Below, in pieces: positions 61,774-64,000 of a stretch of DNA of 64,000 nt (positions are counted from its first letter, which is position 1; every line of letters starts with the position of its first letter). A model generated the notes under the pieces. It worked only from the letters and a program-made list of their open reading frames with translations. It was not told where the DNA came from and made no database searches. A program made the position numbers and the translations under genes. The stretch is taken from assembly GCF_019649055.1 (NCBI RefSeq), contig NW_026570254.1, forward strand, positions 868,001-932,000, written 5' to 3'. This DNA comes from Paramacrobiotus metropolitanus (lineage: Eukaryota; Tardigrada; Eutardigrada; Parachela; Macrobiotidae).

Positions 61774-63305
61774 CTGTAGAGTTTTGCGAACAGTAGTCGA
61801 GATACAGACTAGTGCATAAACGGAGATTTTGTATGCTTTGAAAGGTATATTAGTACTCCAGTATTAAACTACTGTACCGGCACATTCACAAACAGTTTTC
61901 GGGACTTCTATGAATAACCGTGACCGATGCTGTTATACAAATTAAGATCCAAGATAAAAAAGCAGAATACAACTATACGGTTGTTCGGGTCTTCGGAAAC
62001 GGTGAAATTATGGCAGATCACTTACCACGCAAATCTTCAACAAATGCAGCAAGAAAGGGTACAAAATATACGATTACGGATTACGGACGATGATTTATGA
62101 TCGAGGTTGGACTCTCCATGTTCCCATACAGTGCACGTGTCCAGTTTCTGCCAACGGTATCGACAGCAGCGTTCATACCAAGGGTTTTATTTCTAATCAG
62201 GAATATATTTTTACAACAAGAAAGTCATGCTGTCGGACTGACAGCAGCTGCAAATGTGCAATGTTTTGGACTCACAAAGTCAGCGTGACAAGGGAATTTT
62301 TAGTTAGTCCTTTCGGCAAACGGCCGGCCGCAGCGTGAGTGGGCACCAGCAGCGGCGGCCTACGTCTGGGTCACTGATCGACTTTTCGACAAAGATGCGA
62401 TTCCGAAAATAAACGTTGACGTTATACTTGGTTAGCTATGCGCATAAATTACTAACAACTGCTTGTAACCGCATCACGCTGCCAACCATTTGCTTGATAA
62501 ATGTCACAGCTTGAAAATACACGGTATTCATTTAAGCAGTTCGTTACACAGAGGCTGATAATTATTTATAAGTACTGCTGCAGCTGGGTGTTAAGTTACA
62601 AATTATTGTCAAGCTGATCCATCTATTACGATTCACGTACCGCACGTATGCCAGCGGAGACGATCAAAACGAAAATTGTTCTTACTTAAACAATCAAAAC
62701 TAAAACACATCTTTTTGTACAATTTTCCGTCCCTGATCGCTACAGGGAGTCTACGGTAAATGTTCGTGCAGATTGAAAATCTCTTTGCAAAACTTTACTT
62801 CTCTGGGTAAAGGTCATAAACAATTAACTTTCAAGCCGAACTGGAGATTGGTCTAGCAGCGGAACGCGTTCATGATTTGCGCTAATATTGTCGGCTCAGC
62901 TATAATTTTCTGTGTACTTATTTAATTTACTATACATGTATCACTTTGTTAGCTACGCACAGGACCTTAGTACTTTGCCACACATTTTACAACATTTTTT
63001 CTCAACAATACATGTACTCATTGTCAGTACTGTATGTGAACGTCAGGGTGCTACACTGCAATAAAGTCTGTAATGAATCAGTTCGAGGATTTTCTACCAA
63101 TTAAATGGGACGTTCTACATGCTAAAAACAAAACTTTTATAAAAATTTTAGATATTCCCAACATCAGCTAACAAAATTGTCATTGAATAGGTGAAATACT
63201 GCATAATTAGCATGACAGGGATTGACTGTTATTCTATTTATAACTGGGAGTCTGGCATCAATACAAACATAATATTACTAAATACAGTATTTACTATTTA
63301 GTAAT
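61774..63305. other. Unassigned right-hand region
   Basis: A further minus-strand donor (TTTGCGTG/GTAAGTGA near 62030) is preceded by an open stretch YFVPFLAAFVEDLRG without a clear acceptor. No other features recognised. Confidence 0.35.
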
Positions 63306-63689
63306 ATGATGATACAAATTAACCTTCAGTACGAGTACTTAAGTATATTCGCTCGAAGACCTCCCGCGCGCGGTAGTATGCGTGTCCACTTTCCATTCCA
63401 GTATTCTCGTTTTTTTGCGTTGACTATAACGTGCCGCAATCGGCTTGAAAGACTGGACGATGCTAACTTTAAGCGTAAGGTTCGGGAAGTCCTTCATGCC
63501 GATTCAATGCGCCGGGCCAACCGGCTAATGGTTCGAGGTTGTAAAGGATTAGCGAGCATTTTATCGCTTAATTCGGATGCTGGTCCATACGCAAGTAAAG
63601 CAACCTTATCCGGCTGCAGCTGGATTTTTATCAGAACGAAATCCGTGGGTTTTGCGTGCACCTATACAGTTTGCATGGACATTCGGTTA

Positions 63690-63746
63690 TCAAATTTTTT
63701 AGAGCAAAGTTTTTTTTCAAAACTCTCAAATTTTTTAGAGCAAAGT
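63690..63746. repeat. Direct repeat of a 21-bp unit
   Basis: TCAAATTTTTTAGAGCAAAG plus T occurs at 63690-63710 and again at 63726-63746, a period of 36 bases. It accounts for the duplicated end of the open frame spanning 63306-63752. Confidence 0.85.
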
Positions 63747-63827
63747 GATTAATATCAACATTCTTTCGTGTAATCAAAAGTTTAACGGCTTCCAAAGCCG
63801 AGTTTAGCTAGCTTTGTGCTTTTCATG

Positions 63828-64000
63828 ACCTCCGCGGTTTGCGCAACGCATCTCGCACCAAAGCCGAAACTGCTGCAGCTGATGGGCACGGCACCGTACC
63901 CGTACCGCATCTGCCGAGACCGTACATGGTGATGCATGGCTGCACAGGCGCACTAACTCCCAAGCCATGTCCATCTTTCGTACAATCTATAGAAGTATCG
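63828..64000 (+). other. Small open frame at the window edge, uncertain
   Basis: From an ATG at about 63828 the plus strand reads MTSAVCATHLAPKPKLLQLM, then GTAPYPYRICRDRTW and a stop. Higher GC than the surroundings; may be part of a gene continuing beyond the window. Not recognised. Confidence 0.2.

Noticed and set aside
63306-63752. 148-codon plus-strand frame near the window end, considered as a transposase fragment
   Set aside because: A basic helix-like stretch (ERLDDANFKRKVREVLHADS) is suggestive, but no DDE/DDD residues, terminal repeats or family blocks were seen, and its end is made of a tandem repeat.

Overview
This window is animal nuclear DNA. The genes are split by short introns (about 50-430 bp, with a few of several kb) using normal GT-AG splice sites, and the proteins are metazoan: SHP2/corkscrew, an ACK-family Cdc42-binding kinase, a claudin-like tetraspan, an SPCA calcium pump and the PIKK-chaperone partners TTI1 and TTI2. 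Compact introns and moderate GC suggest a small-genome invertebrate. A tardigrade would fit, but nothing seen proves it. The gene models were built by hand from splice sites and conserved protein blocks. For SPCA, corkscrew, ACK, the claudin-like gene and the small tetraspan, the summed exon lengths are multiples of three.

Layout. 1-3.6 kb (+): 3' part of TTI1. 4.5-8.8 kb (+): a complete Golgi Ca2+/Mn2+ pump (SPCA). 9.9-10.7 kb (+): a short intronless TTI2-like gene, so two subunits of the TTT (TELO2-TTI1-TTI2) complex flank the pump gene. 10.8-28.8 kb: at first sight a gene desert, but it holds several ATG-plus-donor first-exon candidates on the + strand. Four of them (ending at 12693, 16487, 22264 and 24979) stop in the same splice phase and join in frame to one small exon at 28259-28398 with a PDZ-ligand-like end. 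A fifth (27299-27358) has the phase and SAM-domain fit to be a distant alternative first exon of the ACK gene.

31.4-33.6 kb (-): a three-exon four-pass membrane protein. 34.7-38.8 kb (-): a complete SHP2/corkscrew phosphatase including a terminal exon with a Grb2-type YLNL motif. 43.3-53.9 kb (+): a complete ACK-like gene (SAM, kinase, SH3, CRIB, long Pro/Ser-rich tail) whose kinase domain looks catalytically dead (HRN for HRD, DAG for DFG, no activation-loop tyrosine). 55.1-57.2 kb (-): a claudin-like tetraspan gene, tail to tail with ACK. 60.4-61.8 kb (-): two or three coding-looking exons of an unrecognised gene. 62-64 kb: mostly unassigned, with a short tandem repeat.

Three genes touch receptor tyrosine kinase/Cdc42 signalling or its membrane targets (SHP2, ACK, claudin-like). 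TTI1 and TTI2 act together in PIKK maturation. The most unusual content is the degenerate ACK kinase and the proposed multi-first-exon small-protein gene.
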